Below, piece after piece: positions 49,928 to 58,982 of a stretch of 64,000 nucleotides of DNA. The translations under genes and the position numbers were made by a program. Numbering within the stretch: the stretch's first letter is position 1; each line of letters starts with the position of its first letter. Origin of the DNA: Mesostigma viride (taxonomy: Eukaryota; Streptophyta; Mesostigmatophyceae; Mesostigmatales; Mesostigmataceae); NCBI GenBank assembly GCA_009746045.1, contig RPFO01000084.1, positions 1,294,176 through 1,358,175 on the forward strand. The letters are read 5' to 3'. Under the pieces are notes generated by a model. It saw nothing but the letters and a program-made list of their open reading frames with translations. It made no database searches and was not told the origin of the DNA.

Positions 49928-50417
49928 TTACCTTAGCGGCATTCTCGAAAGCGACGATTCCGTCAGGGAACTCAGAGGCTGCCGGCTGCTGCCGGTGGGC
50001 GAGTCGGCATTGACTGTGCTGACCCGCTCTTTCGCTTGCTTTTTCCTCATCTTCCGTGGGAGACCCGCGGCCTCATTGTCGTCATCGTCACTATGACTCT
50101 TCACATCCTTGTCCTTGTGGTTTGAGAGGTATCGGGACCACTGCGTCTCAATGTACCAGGCGGCTGTCTCCTGTTTTGGTTCGAGGGGCGGTTGTTTCCG
50201 ATTTCCTGTCTTGAACTTTTCTAGACTGGCTACATAGGTAGCTTTTGCAGCCTGAAACTCTTGCGCTGCCAGCGCCCCAGCCCAAGGACAAATTACGAGC
50301 AAACGGGCAACGCAGGCCTGGAAATGGTCGTCGTCCTGGTATTTTCTAACAATCCCCGGCGCGAGATAACGCTCGCTCAGGACGGCGATCTGCTTGCGCA
50401 GCATTGACTGATATTGT
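49928..50417 (-). CDS. Gene H first exon, part 2 (split by element D)
   Basis: The frame continues the reading frame that starts at 58982 on the other side of element D. It reads RKQIAVLSERYLAPGIVRKY, DDDHFQACVARLLVICPWAG, then Lys/Asp-rich (HKDKDVKSHSDDDDNEAAG). A donor (GCTAAG before GTAAATG, at about 49934) gives an intron of ~175 bp to the exon at 49758. The phase fits only if one base is lost near 49975 (frame SEFPDGIVAFENAAK before the donor). 50413-50417 is the left ATTGT target duplication. The function is unknown. Confidence 0.6.
50413..50417. repeat. Target-site duplication of element D, left
   Basis: ATTGT lies directly left of the 5' LTR, with its partner at 58865-58869. Confidence 0.9.
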
Positions 50418-51065
50418 AGTTAGCATTTTGGGCAACCAATATGCTAAGTGGATGCAGTTTGGAAAGACCTTTCCAACGCCGTGCTGACCGCCTGAAACAG
50501 ACAAGGGACGAGAAAGATATGAGGTCCCGAAGTCCTAGCCGTCCGTGGCCGACTAGGGTACAGTCCTCTGGTATAGTGGACAGGACACGTGGCAGGCCGT
50601 GCCTGCACAGGCTTAGCCTGACTATCACGTGACTGTGGTCCACGTAGACCAGAGGAGCAGCAGCCTGTGGCTGGTGGAATACAGGACTGGCACAGGTCTG
50701 CAAGGATACTAGGCCTTGCAGGCTTGTGACAGGTCCTGTACTTCCTAGGTTACAGAGTCTAGGCAAATCCAGTTCGTCCTGGCTCGGCACTGATGCCAGT
50801 GGACGTTGAGGATTTGCTTGCATGCCTGCACGTGCCTCGTCACGCCGATGGGAACGAGGAACAACGCAAAGGATATAGCTTGGTCATGGGGGATGACCAG
50901 CTATCTTGGCAAGCACGAACCGAGGCTCCCACATTGGACGTGGAACCGCTCACCGTGGTCGTGGCTTGGTGCACGGGTTAAAAGGTTGCTGCCTTTGCAA
51001 CTTTGGCTCATCCCGTTGTGTGGCGCGAAAGACCAGGAACTCACAGTTCTGGCTGTTCGCTAACT
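50418..51065 (+). repeat. 5' LTR of element D
   Basis: This is 648 bp and matches 58217-58864 throughout. It begins AGTTAGC and ends GCTAACT. It is followed by CGTACTATTGC, not by a TGG-type primer-binding site. Confidence 0.93.
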
Positions 51066-51099
51066 CGTACTATTGCATTTCTGTTGTGCAAGGTTTTTC

Positions 51100-52511
51100 A
51101 TGTCGGCCGAGGCTCGGGTCGAGACACCTGAGTCATCCCCCAGGCGCGAAGCAGCCCCCGAGTTGCCAGCGCGCGAGAACGCATTTTTCCCCTATTCCCA
51201 CCCATCCAACGCTTCTACGTTTGTGCAGGCCGCCTACGTTGCGAGGGGTCTTGCGGAAGGAGGTTGGGTTGCTGTGTTTGGAACGCAGCAGGGCCGTCGG
51301 CAAACGACCCTGTGGTGATGAGGATAAGGGCGACGACGTCGCCAGGGGAAACGGGTCGGGTCTGCACGGAGCGGCTCGTCGCTATTCGCGACGAAATTGC
51401 TTCGTTGATCTACAGTTTGGAGGTTGCGTACCAGGGCGGGCACGTCACCATTCAGGCGCTGGACTTAGCGCGTGAAACGCTGGGCCAGCTGGTGGCCATT
51501 TGTTTAGGTGGTACCAGATTGTATAACCACTGGGTGGCGACAAGCTCGCTGGGGGAGGGGACCGACGCGTCACATATTATACGGGACGCGCAGACGCGTG
51601 AAGCCGACAGTCCGTGGGATTCGGCTGAAGTGGTGGCTCAGACGTGTGAGCACCTGGTCAATATCTTGATCCAAGAGGCGCGTGGTCACGCCGATCACTG
51701 GGTGATCACGACACGACCAGCCGGCATTTGGTCGACCTTGGACACCGAGGTTGCAAAGCAGGCCGGGGGCGTGTGGGCCAACGGTGACAGTCATCACCGG
51801 TCGGGACGTCACCGACGAGGATTTTCACAGCGAGTTCGTGGATCGCCCAACGGGCATCATAGCTCGTTCGTCACAGCAGATTGACGAAGGGGACGGCACA
51901 AACGAGGCTACTCAGCTCGGCGTAGGGCGGAGTTGCATATCCCGTTTGAGCCAGAACACGACTTCGCTGAGATTGGTCGGGGGTCACGGAACGACAGGCG
52001 GGGTGGTGGCAGTCGGTGGGTCAGGAACCTGCAGTGGTATCGCCGTGGTAGTGCGCCTAGGCTGCCGGTAGAGCAGACACCAGCCGGGAGGCCGGTGAGC
52101 CGGGTATTAGGTCCTTACAACGCGGAGGAGGTCCGCTCAGTTCCGCGCGTGGGGACACCGGTGGCACGCACAGCGCAGGAGCGTGAGGAGGAGGCCATAG
52201 CTGAGGAACGCCAGCGGCTTCTTCAGGCAGCACCAGCGCTTGAGCCAGTTTTCCTTGTCTATCGCCTGTTTTGTTTTGCCATCCCACTGTATATAATGCC
52301 TCGTGGCAAACCGGGAGACGGCGACAAGGGCGAGATGGAGGCACCGGCTGGAGCAAGCCAGGAGCCTCGGCAAGACAAGGAGCAGCTGGTGGGAGAGGCG
52401 ATCCCAGCCAGCGACGGCGATGGGGGAAAGAGACCAGGCGGCAAGAGACGGCATGAAGACTCGGTGGAGGAGGCGCGCAAGGTGCGGGCAACAGGGCAAC
52501 TGATGCAATAA
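51100..52511 (+). CDS. Element D N-terminal Gag region (frameshifted)
   Basis: From ATG 51100 (MSAEARVETPESSP) coding sequence changes frame near 51300, 51790 and 51910. The protein-like parts are AERP-type linker, SNASTFVQAAYVARGL, then RLVAIRDEIASLIYSLEVAY, TIQALDLARETLGQLVAICL, TGRDVTDEDFHSEFVDRP and AQEREEEAIAEERQRLLQAA. From 52296 a second Met (MPRGKPGDGDKGEMEAP) could start Gag proper. It is comparable in place to the N-terminal Gag of element C. The domain is not recognised. Confidence 0.55.
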
Positions 52512-52634
52512 CGGTGGCAAATGGGCAACCTGCCGTGGAGAAGCGTAAGAGGGACCCTCCGCTGACGGCAATGGTAAGAGGCCTCACGTGGATGTGCTCT
52601 CCCCTGTGCCTGCTGGACCAAGTGGGTTGTTGTT

Positions 52635-53646
52635 GTGACACCCGCTGTGGTGGAGCCAGTGAAGGCGCTGCCAGGGTCGAGACCTCACATGAGTGCTGTC
52701 ACTGTTATGAATGGACAAAAGCCTCTTAACCCACCACTAGCACAGGAAGCTTTGGACAAGTGGCTTGAGGACATGGAGCTTGTTGTGTGCTCCGTGGACC
52801 CCACTGTCAACCTAGTGCAAGTGTTTCACTCGTCCACGTGCAACAGGGACTCGTCAGAGCGTGTCAGGGAAAGGCTAGGACTGCTGTCAAGGATAAGCTA
52901 ACCTGGGCACAGTTCCTGGAAGGGTTGAGGGAGGAGTTCTCTGACAAGGTTCTCAACCTCACCAACTATTACAAGCATCAGTATGACACCTTTGAGATAG
53001 TGGGCCCTGTGGCAGAGGAATGGGCTAGGCTCAACCGTATCAGGGACAAGGGGGCCAAGTATGGCTTCCTGGTCACAGATAGGGCCTTGGCAGACTATTT
53101 CCTGGACCGTATGGGTTTGAGTGTGGATGGGAGGAACGGTGCCCGCATGTTTCTTAACCAGACTGATGGCTCCTTGCGTGCTCTGGAGCTTGTAATCCTC
53201 AGCATAAGGAAGCCAGATCCTGCCTGCAAAGCTATCCAGTCCCATGGCAGCAATGCCACCTCCGCTGTGCAGGGCCAAGGTGATGTCCCCGGGTACCCAG
53301 CCCGTGATGGGGCAAGGCCCAACAAGCGTAAGCGCTTCAGGCGCCAGAGGCAGGGGGCTCAGGGTGGCAAGGGTGCAGGTTCCCAAGGAGGGGTTGGGAG
53401 CCAGCAAGCTGGTGGTCAGCAGGGTAAGGGTGGCCAAGGGCAAGGCAAGGGCCAAGCTCAAGGCAACCAGGGCAAGCAGGGTGGACAGTCTCAGGGAGGC
53501 CAGGGAAGCCTGGCAAGGGTGGGGCTGGGTCTGGGAAGAAGGGTGGAGCATGCTTTGTGTGTGGCAAGGAAGGTCACTGGCGTCGTGAGTGTCCTGACAG
53601 GAAGGCCAAGCCTGCTGGGGCAGGGGGCCAGTCTGGGCAGCAGTGA
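52635..53646 (+). CDS. Element D Gag with CCHC zinc knuckle (frameshifted)
   Basis: Coding starts in the frame with QEALDKWLEDMELVV and moves near 52850 to the frame LTWAQFLEGLREEFSD, ALADYFLDRMGLSVDG and RALELVILSIRKPDP, a capsid-like helical Gag. A Gln/Gly/Lys tail follows. A further shift near 53520 gives KKGGACFVCGKEGHWRREC, a perfect C-x2-C-x4-H-x4-C knuckle (first Cys codon at 53551). That frame ends at TGA 53644-53646, followed by CTAG, and stays open downstream into pol. Confidence 0.78.
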
Positions 53647-53650
53647 CTAG
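53644..53650 (+). promoter_or_regulatory. TGACTAG at the gag-pol junction of element D (candidate readthrough stop)
   Basis: The zinc-knuckle frame reads GGG CAG CAG TGA CTA GCA. The same frame has no further stop until 54084, giving about 145 codons into the integrase N-terminal region. The same heptamer ends the gag of element B. Confidence 0.55.
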
Positions 53651-54084
53651 CATCATCCCCTGTAAATAGTCAATCACCCCTTGGGGAAGGTGTGCTGGAT
53701 GTACATAAGGATGGGGGTGTGCCCCTTGTGCAGCACCAAGGGTGTAAAGATGTTGTTCTTCCACTGGATTGCAATAACAATGCTGCAGCTGAATTCCCTA
53801 TGCCTCATGCAGGTGGTGGGTCTCCAGCAGGTGCTGGCCTGGAGGGCCAAGGGACCTTGCTGGAAGGGCCTGGAGCGGTCCAGGGTGCAGGACCTGGCTT
53901 GGGGCGTCAGGATGGCCTGCAGGGAAGCCCTGGAACCTCAGGAGTGGATCATGTGTCCCCACACACGGTTCAGACGTCTCGCCAGGTCAGTACTGACAGA
54001 GTGCTGAGCTATGCTGAGGCTGGCCATAGTTGCATCACATGTTTGGGCATTCTGGGCAGGCAGCAATGTTTGCTTGGAAGCTAG
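53647..54084 (+). CDS. Element D Gag-Pol linker
   Basis: This is open in the phase of the Gag zinc knuckle, beginning LASSPVNSQSPLGEGV and continuing Gly/Ala-rich to VSPHTVQTSRQVSTDRVLSY just before the integrase zinc region. No protease motif is found here, where Copia elements normally carry it. There is no ATG near the start, consistent with expression as a readthrough product. Confidence 0.6.
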   Translation, partial: LASSPVNSQSPLGEGVLDVHKDGGVPLVQHQGCKDVVLPLDCNNNAAAEFPMPHAGGGSPAGAGLEGQGTLLEGPGAVQGAGPGLGRQDGLQGSPGTSGVDHVSPHTVQTSRQVSTDRVLSYAEAGHSCITCLGILGRQQCLLGS

Positions 54085-54699
54085 GTAGGGAGCCTTTGTG
54101 GGAGGCATGCCAGGCTGCTGCTGAGAACTGTGGTTGCCAGGAGAATGCTGTTCACCCACCTCAGTCCCATGCTAGGGAGCCTGCTAGGGAGCGTGGCGAC
54201 ATCCAGATGGATATCCAGCATATCAGGGGCTTGTATATATTGGTGGGTGGACAGGTTCAGCAGATACAGGCTGATAGACGTTCTGCCTGGTATGCAGGAG
54301 CACCACTTGTTGTTGGGTATGAAGGCCCTGATCCCAGGCTTTGGGGTGTGCAAGAGTGTGCAGGCAGACTTGCAGTTTGACTGTTTGCTCAAGCATCAGG
54401 ACCAGCTGCCTTGTAAGCTGGTAGTAGTCCCCAGGGAGAGTCATGGGCAGCAAGGGGCTGTAGAGAGATCCATACGTGAAGTGAAGACAGTGGTGCTAGC
54501 AGCAGAGTCAGTGCCACTTGTGGCATCTGCCTTAGAGAGGGCAGCCTGGTGTAAGGGGATAGAAGAGCAGCTGAACCACAGGGTTAACTATTACTTTGAT
54601 GGTGTGGCTGTCTCTCCCCTGGCCCTGCAGTATAGCTTGTTGCCTGAGAACGTGGTGCAGGCCAGTCTTAGGAAGGCAGATAGGTTTTTGCCCAGCTGA
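54030..54699 (+). CDS. Element D integrase (frameshifted)
   Basis: The first frame (54030-54380) has the zinc region MHHMFGHSG ... CQAAAENCGC and the first Asp region GDIQMDIQHIRG. Near 54235 it shifts to the frame ending at 54699: VDRFSRYRLIDVLPG, second Asp in QADLQFDC (codon 54367), catalytic Glu in GQQGAVERSIREVK (codon 54463, 31 residues between), and a C-terminal helix. The TGA at 54697-54699 is at a TTTTT run; one base restores ...AQLRRKDKNWNV into the next frame. Confidence 0.8.
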
Positions 54700-54722
54700 G
54701 ACGTAAGGACAAGAACTGGAAT

Positions 54723-56870
54723 GTGCTGAGGCCTCAGGTGGGGCTGAAGGTCAGGATGTGGAAGGAACCATCTATTCCAGGCAAGCGGGGGAAGTGGCAG
54801 GATGGGGTTGTCACTCGTGTGGAAGAAGCTAACAGATCTTGCCTGGTGGCTTTGGAAAAGGATCCAAGGCACGTGTACAGGTTGTCCTGGGCTCATGTCA
54901 AGGAAAGAAGGCCACATGCAATCTGGCCTGCAGACGGGCCAGGCCCTCCCAGCTGGGTTGAGGAGCCAGGCCAGAGCCAGGCAGCAGCAGCTAACAATCC
55001 TCTGGTGGTGGATGATGGTCTGTCCCTGCTGGAAGATGACGAGCAGGAGGCTGCTGAAGCAACTGTCACAAGGCCAGAGGGGACGGGGCAGCCACCTAAG
55101 GCCCGGGGGCCTCTCATGGCGGACGTCATCCGAGCACTCATGCGCAGCAAACATGATCCCAAGGTATCCAAGCTCACGGGGTGGGGGTCGTGCTGGGCAG
55201 CTACAATGGAGGTAGATACCAACTCACAGGTGTCTGTCATCAGGGAAGAGGATGCTGTAGGCTTACAGATGTCCCATCCCAGTTGCCTTGCTGTGTCTGA
55301 TTTCTCAGGAAAGGTGTCCATGAAGATCCTTGGGGAAGTGAGTGTGCCTATCTTAGGGGTGCCCACCACGTTCTGTGTGGTAGAGGGCTATAAGGGGCCT
55401 GCCATTCTGGGTCAGAACTTCTTGTGCATGCCAGGGGTTACTTTGACCTCTGATGAGTTGGCACTAGAAGGCAGGGGCAGCCTCCCCCTTGAAAGATATC
55501 ACTATTCCCAGGGTCTTGCAGTGGCGGTGAAGGCTGTTAGGAGTCAGCCAGCTGAGGGTCCTCAGAGTCAGGAGCCCATAGCTGAGGACTTGTTGATAAT
55601 CCCAACCACCTTTGATCCAAGGCAGTTAGGGGTAAACAGGTACCAGATAGCTGCTCACAGTCCTATTCCCTGGCGCCAGCTAGTCGAGATGATGCAGAGC
55701 CCCAAGATGGCTAAGGCATGGACTCTTGGCTTTGTTGCTTCTGGGCATGAGTGGATAGTTTCCAACTGTGCAGAACCTGTGGATGAGCTGCCAGAAGTTC
55801 ACCAGCTGCTCAGATTGATGTTTGTCCTCAAGCTCAAGGAGGTTGATGGTGTCCAGGTGCCACATGTCAGACCAGTTGTAACCGAGTATCATGGCACTGG
55901 CCAGTTGTTAGATGAGGAGCTCTATACTCCAGGGATGCTGCATGACACGTGGAGGATTCTGCTGTGTATATTTCTGTCTTTTCTGGTTAAGGGTGTGCCC
56001 TATAGCTCTGTGCTGATTGATTTCAAGAGGGCTTTTCTCAAGGGTGACCAAGATCAGGCTAGGCAGACTTGGAGAGATATCCCTCCTTTCTTTGTGACTG
56101 TACCTGCTGTATGGAGAGCAGAGATAAAGGCCAGGTACCTGAGAATTCTGAAAGGGTTGGAAGGTCTCAGGTCCAGTCCCATTATCTGGAGAAAGAGCCT
56201 AGAGAAATTCTTGAAGAATACTTGTGGGTTTTCTGTGTCTCCAGTGGATCCCTGTTTGTTCCAAGGGTCCCACAATGGCCTTCCTGTCTTTGCCTCACTG
56301 CATGGTGATGACCTGCATCTCATAGGTCCACCAGACTGGGTTGAGGCTGTCTTGGCTAAGATCCAGAAGCGGTTTGAGCTGGGTAAGATACAGCACATGG
56401 TGGAGAATGAGCCTATGGTCTTCTGTGGCATGCAGGCTACGTTGTTCCAAGCCAAGGGCTCGTGGTTCATCAGGATGGAGGGTGGTAAGGACTACCCACA
56501 GCAGATTGTAGATGCATTGCAGGAGCCCATCACGCAGGCTAGGTGTGCTACCATCAGGGGCATGCTGGCATGGCTTGCAAGTATATGTGCCCCTGACTTG
56601 CTGGTTCTGAGTCGACTTACTGATTCCCAGCTGGTTGAGGTGGGTGCTGAGAGTGTGGTGCAGGCTGTCATGATGTCTCCCCCTCTCATACTGGGTCCTG
56701 TGGATTTGTACAAGCCCCTTGACATGGTTCTCTATGTGGACAGTTCTATGGATAATAGGAAGGTCACAGAGGTCAGGGGGGGCAGCAGCATTAGTTACCC
56801 TGGAGCAAGATCACACCTCACTTGTTACCTGGTACAGTCGGTTGCAGAACAGGGTTACACCCAGCAGTGA
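54723..56870 (+). CDS. Element D integrase end, protease-like domain and reverse transcriptase
   Basis: This 715-residue frame contains the integrase C-terminal module (GKRGKWQDGVVTRVEE) and a linker. The protease-like domain has MEVDTNSQVSVI with Asp 165, AVSDFSGKV, VPILGVPTTFCVVEGYKG and AILGQNFL. The linker DPRQLGVN and HSPIPWRQL follows. RT has ELYTPGMLHD, LIDFKRAFLKG, GLRSSPIIW and LHGDDLHLIG (HGDD at 527-530), then the connection (IRGMLAWLASICAPDLLVLS). It ends at the start of RNase H (LYVDSSMDN) because of a seven-G run near 56775. It is one of the clearest examples of protease between integrase and RT. Confidence 0.9.
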   Translation: MLRPQVGLKVRMWKEPSIPGKRGKWQDGVVTRVEEANRSCLVALEKDPRHVYRLSWAHVKERRPHAIWPADGPGPPSWVEEPGQSQAAAANNPLVVDDGLSLLEDDEQEAAEATVTRPEGTGQPPKARGPLMADVIRALMRSKHDPKVSKLTGWGSCWAATMEVDTNSQVSVIREEDAVGLQMSHPSCLAVSDFSGKVSMKILGEVSVPILGVPTTFCVVEGYKGPAILGQNFLCMPGVTLTSDELALEGRGSLPLERYHYSQGLAVAVKAVRSQPAEGPQSQEPIAEDLLIIPTTFDPRQLGVNRYQIAAHSPIPWRQLVEMMQSPKMAKAWTLGFVASGHEWIVSNCAEPVDELPEVHQLLRLMFVLKLKEVDGVQVPHVRPVVTEYHGTGQLLDEELYTPGMLHDTWRILLCIFLSFLVKGVPYSSVLIDFKRAFLKGDQDQARQTWRDIPPFFVTVPAVWRAEIKARYLRILKGLEGLRSSPIIWRKSLEKFLKNTCGFSVSPVDPCLFQGSHNGLPVFASLHGDDLHLIGPPDWVEAVLAKIQKRFELGKIQHMVENEPMVFCGMQATLFQAKGSWFIRMEGGKDYPQQIVDALQEPITQARCATIRGMLAWLASICAPDLLVLSRLTDSQLVEVGAESVVQAVMMSPPLILGPVDLYKPLDMVLYVDSSMDNRKVTEVRGGSSISYPGARSHLTCYLVQSVAEQGYTQQ

Positions 56871-57207
56871 TATTGCTGAGTGCAGGGCAATCTGTGAAGG
56901 GCTGCATACTGCTCTTTACTTGAGGGAGCTCTTCTACCAGCTATGTCAAGTGGCTTCCTGTAGGTTGCAGCTGCACACACTGGTGAGGACTGATAGCATG
57001 GGCATGGTGCAATTTGTGCACAGGCAGCTGGCCAGGAGCAGGGACCTTGACTACTTGTTGCTCAAGGAGATGTCCTACCTAGCTCACATTGAACATGTGC
57101 CTGGTGTGGACAACCCTGCAGATGCCCTCACCAAGCTGGAGGAGAAGGCGGAGAGGCAGTACCCCCTGCTCCGTGGGCTCATGGACCCCTTACACGGGCG
57201 GCCATAG
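56719..57207 (+). CDS. Element D RNase H
   Basis: The frame after the G-run shift carries LVTWYSRLQNRV, DIAECRAICEGLHTA, RTDSMGMVQFV, RDLDYLLLKEMSY and VPGVDNPADALTK, all Copia RNase H landmarks. Its stop (57205-57207) ends pol. The first ~25 codons are out of phase with the true protein. Confidence 0.85.
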   Translation: MTWFSMWTVLWIIGRSQRSGGAAALVTLEQDHTSLVTWYSRLQNRVTPSSDIAECRAICEGLHTALYLRELFYQLCQVASCRLQLHTLVRTDSMGMVQFVHRQLARSRDLDYLLLKEMSYLAHIEHVPGVDNPADALTKLEEKAERQYPLLRGLMDPLHGRP

Positions 57208-58216
57208 AGACCAGGCCTTGCTTCAGCTTGGGTGTCCCCAGTGGGCTGCTTGACCAAAGTACCAAGTGGTGACTGGTGCTTACTGGTTGACAGCCGGTCC
57301 TTCAGGGTTAGGTACACCCTCCTGGACAGGAGTTGGTGTGGAATGTCACTCCTACCAGCTGAGAATCATGCCTGGCCCTCCCCATGGGGTTCAGAAGAGT
57401 CGCCAGGACTTAAGTCGACGCCTTTGGCCTCAAACAGTTAGGCCATGCAAGGGCAACCCGAATGTTGGTTCTTACAGGTTGCTGTACATATGTTTTCTAG
57501 TGCTTGTTTCCAACCTGTTGCTAATAAAGAACCTGGTTGTGTGACCATGTGGAACATGGTTGCCAGGGGGCCACATTCTGGGTTATATAATGCTTGAATA
57601 AAACATAATCATGTCATGTCATTCTCATGTTGTTCCATGGTTGTAATGTTTCTCTTGTGTAAAGTTCCAGGTCACCTATAAACCTGGAGGTTGGGGTGGG
57701 GTTCAATTCCCCAGCAGAGCCACAGCCTGGCATGAGTGATTCCTGGGCTTAACACCCAGTGAAGACATGGGCTCCCCAATGAGGCAGTATTTTGTAGGTG
57801 CTACCTGAGTCTCTTTGAGCATAAAAGGGAAAGGCTGGCCAAGGCGGGCGCCATAAGAACGGGCGCCTGTGATAACTGTGAAAGATCAGGAACTCACAAT
57901 AGTACGTTCTTGGCATCCTGTAATCCCAGCCATTGGACTAGGTAATGTGCCTTGACTTTAATCTAGCACCAAGTTCCCAAGGAAAGGTTGGGAGCTGACC
58001 AAGGGGTCAGGGGATAACCTGGGGTGACCTCTGATTCACTGGCCAGTACACCTAGCCTGGTCCAAGGGCAGATATGTTGTTACCCAAAGGAGGCAGGAAC
58101 CTGGGCCCTCAAAGGTCTGATCAACCTCAAGGGACCAAGCGGTCTGTGGCTGAGTGGGCACAAGCAAGGTTAGGCTTGTTTCAAGCTGGTCCAGCTCCAA
58201 AAGAAGAAAGGGTTGG
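57208..58216 (+). other. Long 3' noncoding region of element D
   Basis: About 1 kb lies between the pol stop and the 3' LTR. No gene is seen. It contains AATAAA-like motifs (57523 and 57597 regions) and ends in a purine tract. Confidence 0.6.
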
Positions 58217-58864
58217 AGTTAGCATTTTGGGCAACCAATATGCTAAGTGGATGCAGTTTGGAAAGACCTTTCCAACGCCGTGCTGACCGCCTGAAACAGA
58301 CAAGGGACGAGAAAGATATGAGGTCCCGAAGTCCTAGCCGTCCGTGGCCGACTAGGGTACAGTCCTCTGGTATAGTGGACAGGACACGTGGCAGGCCGTG
58401 CCTGCACAGGCTTAGCCTGACTATCACGTGACTGTGGTCCACGTAGACCAGAGGAGCAGCAGCCTGTGGCTGGTGGAATACAGGACTGGCACAGGTCTGC
58501 AAGGATACTAGGCCTTGCAGGCTTGTGACAGGTCCTGTACTTCCTAGGTTACAGAGTCTAGGCAAATCCAGTTCGTCCTGGCTCGGCACTGATGCCAGTG
58601 GACGTTGAGGATTTGCTTGCATGCCTGCACGTGCCTCGTCACGCCGATGGGAACGAGGAACAACGCAAAGGATATAGCTTGGTCATGGGGGATGACCAGC
58701 TATCTTGGCAAGCACGAACCGAGGCTCCCACATTGGACGTGGAACCGCTCACCGTGGTCGTGGCTTGGTGCACGGGTTAAAAGGTTGCTGCCTTTGCAAC
58801 TTTGGCTCATCCCGTTGTGTGGCGCGAAAGACCAGGAACTCACAGTTCTGGCTGTTCGCTAACT
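58217..58864 (+). repeat. 3' LTR of element D
   Basis: This is 648 bp, with no difference from 50418-51065 seen by eye. It is followed by ATTGT (58865-58869). Confidence 0.93.
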
Positions 58865-58982
58865 ATTGTTGGGGACTGACGCAAAGTATGGGCTGCCCCT
58901 CCTCCAAGAACTTGTTCTGCAAGAATCGCTTCTTCACCTCGTCGGAAGCTACCTGGACAGGCTGCGGATGATGTTTGCCCAT
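58865..58982 (-). CDS. Gene H first exon, part 1 (start; separated by element D)
   Basis: ATG 58982 begins MGKHHPQPVQVASDEVKKR, with an in-frame TGA 18 bases upstream. The frame reaches the ATTGT duplication and, with element D and one ATTGT removed, continues in phase into 50412-49928 (SPQQYQSMLRKQ). The insertion therefore splits codon ~40. It faces away from the CACTA transposase gene. Confidence 0.65.

Larger units (their letters stand above)
50418..58864 (+). mobile_element. Copia-like LTR retrotransposon D (recent insertion)
   Basis: This 8447-bp element has 648-bp LTRs (50418-51065; 58217-58864) that appear identical by eye. They end AGTTAGC...GCTAACT, a 7-bp perfect inverted repeat, and are flanked by ATTGT. 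The internal order is an N-terminal Gag frame, Gag with a CCHC knuckle, integrase, protease-like domain, RT and RNase H. A purine tract (AAAAGAAGAAAGGG) precedes the 3' LTR. Several frameshifts, some at homopolymers, contrast with the young LTRs. Confidence 0.93.

Noticed and set aside
50793-51063. Short frames conserved at 58592-58862
   Set aside because: They recur because both lie in the LTRs of element D.
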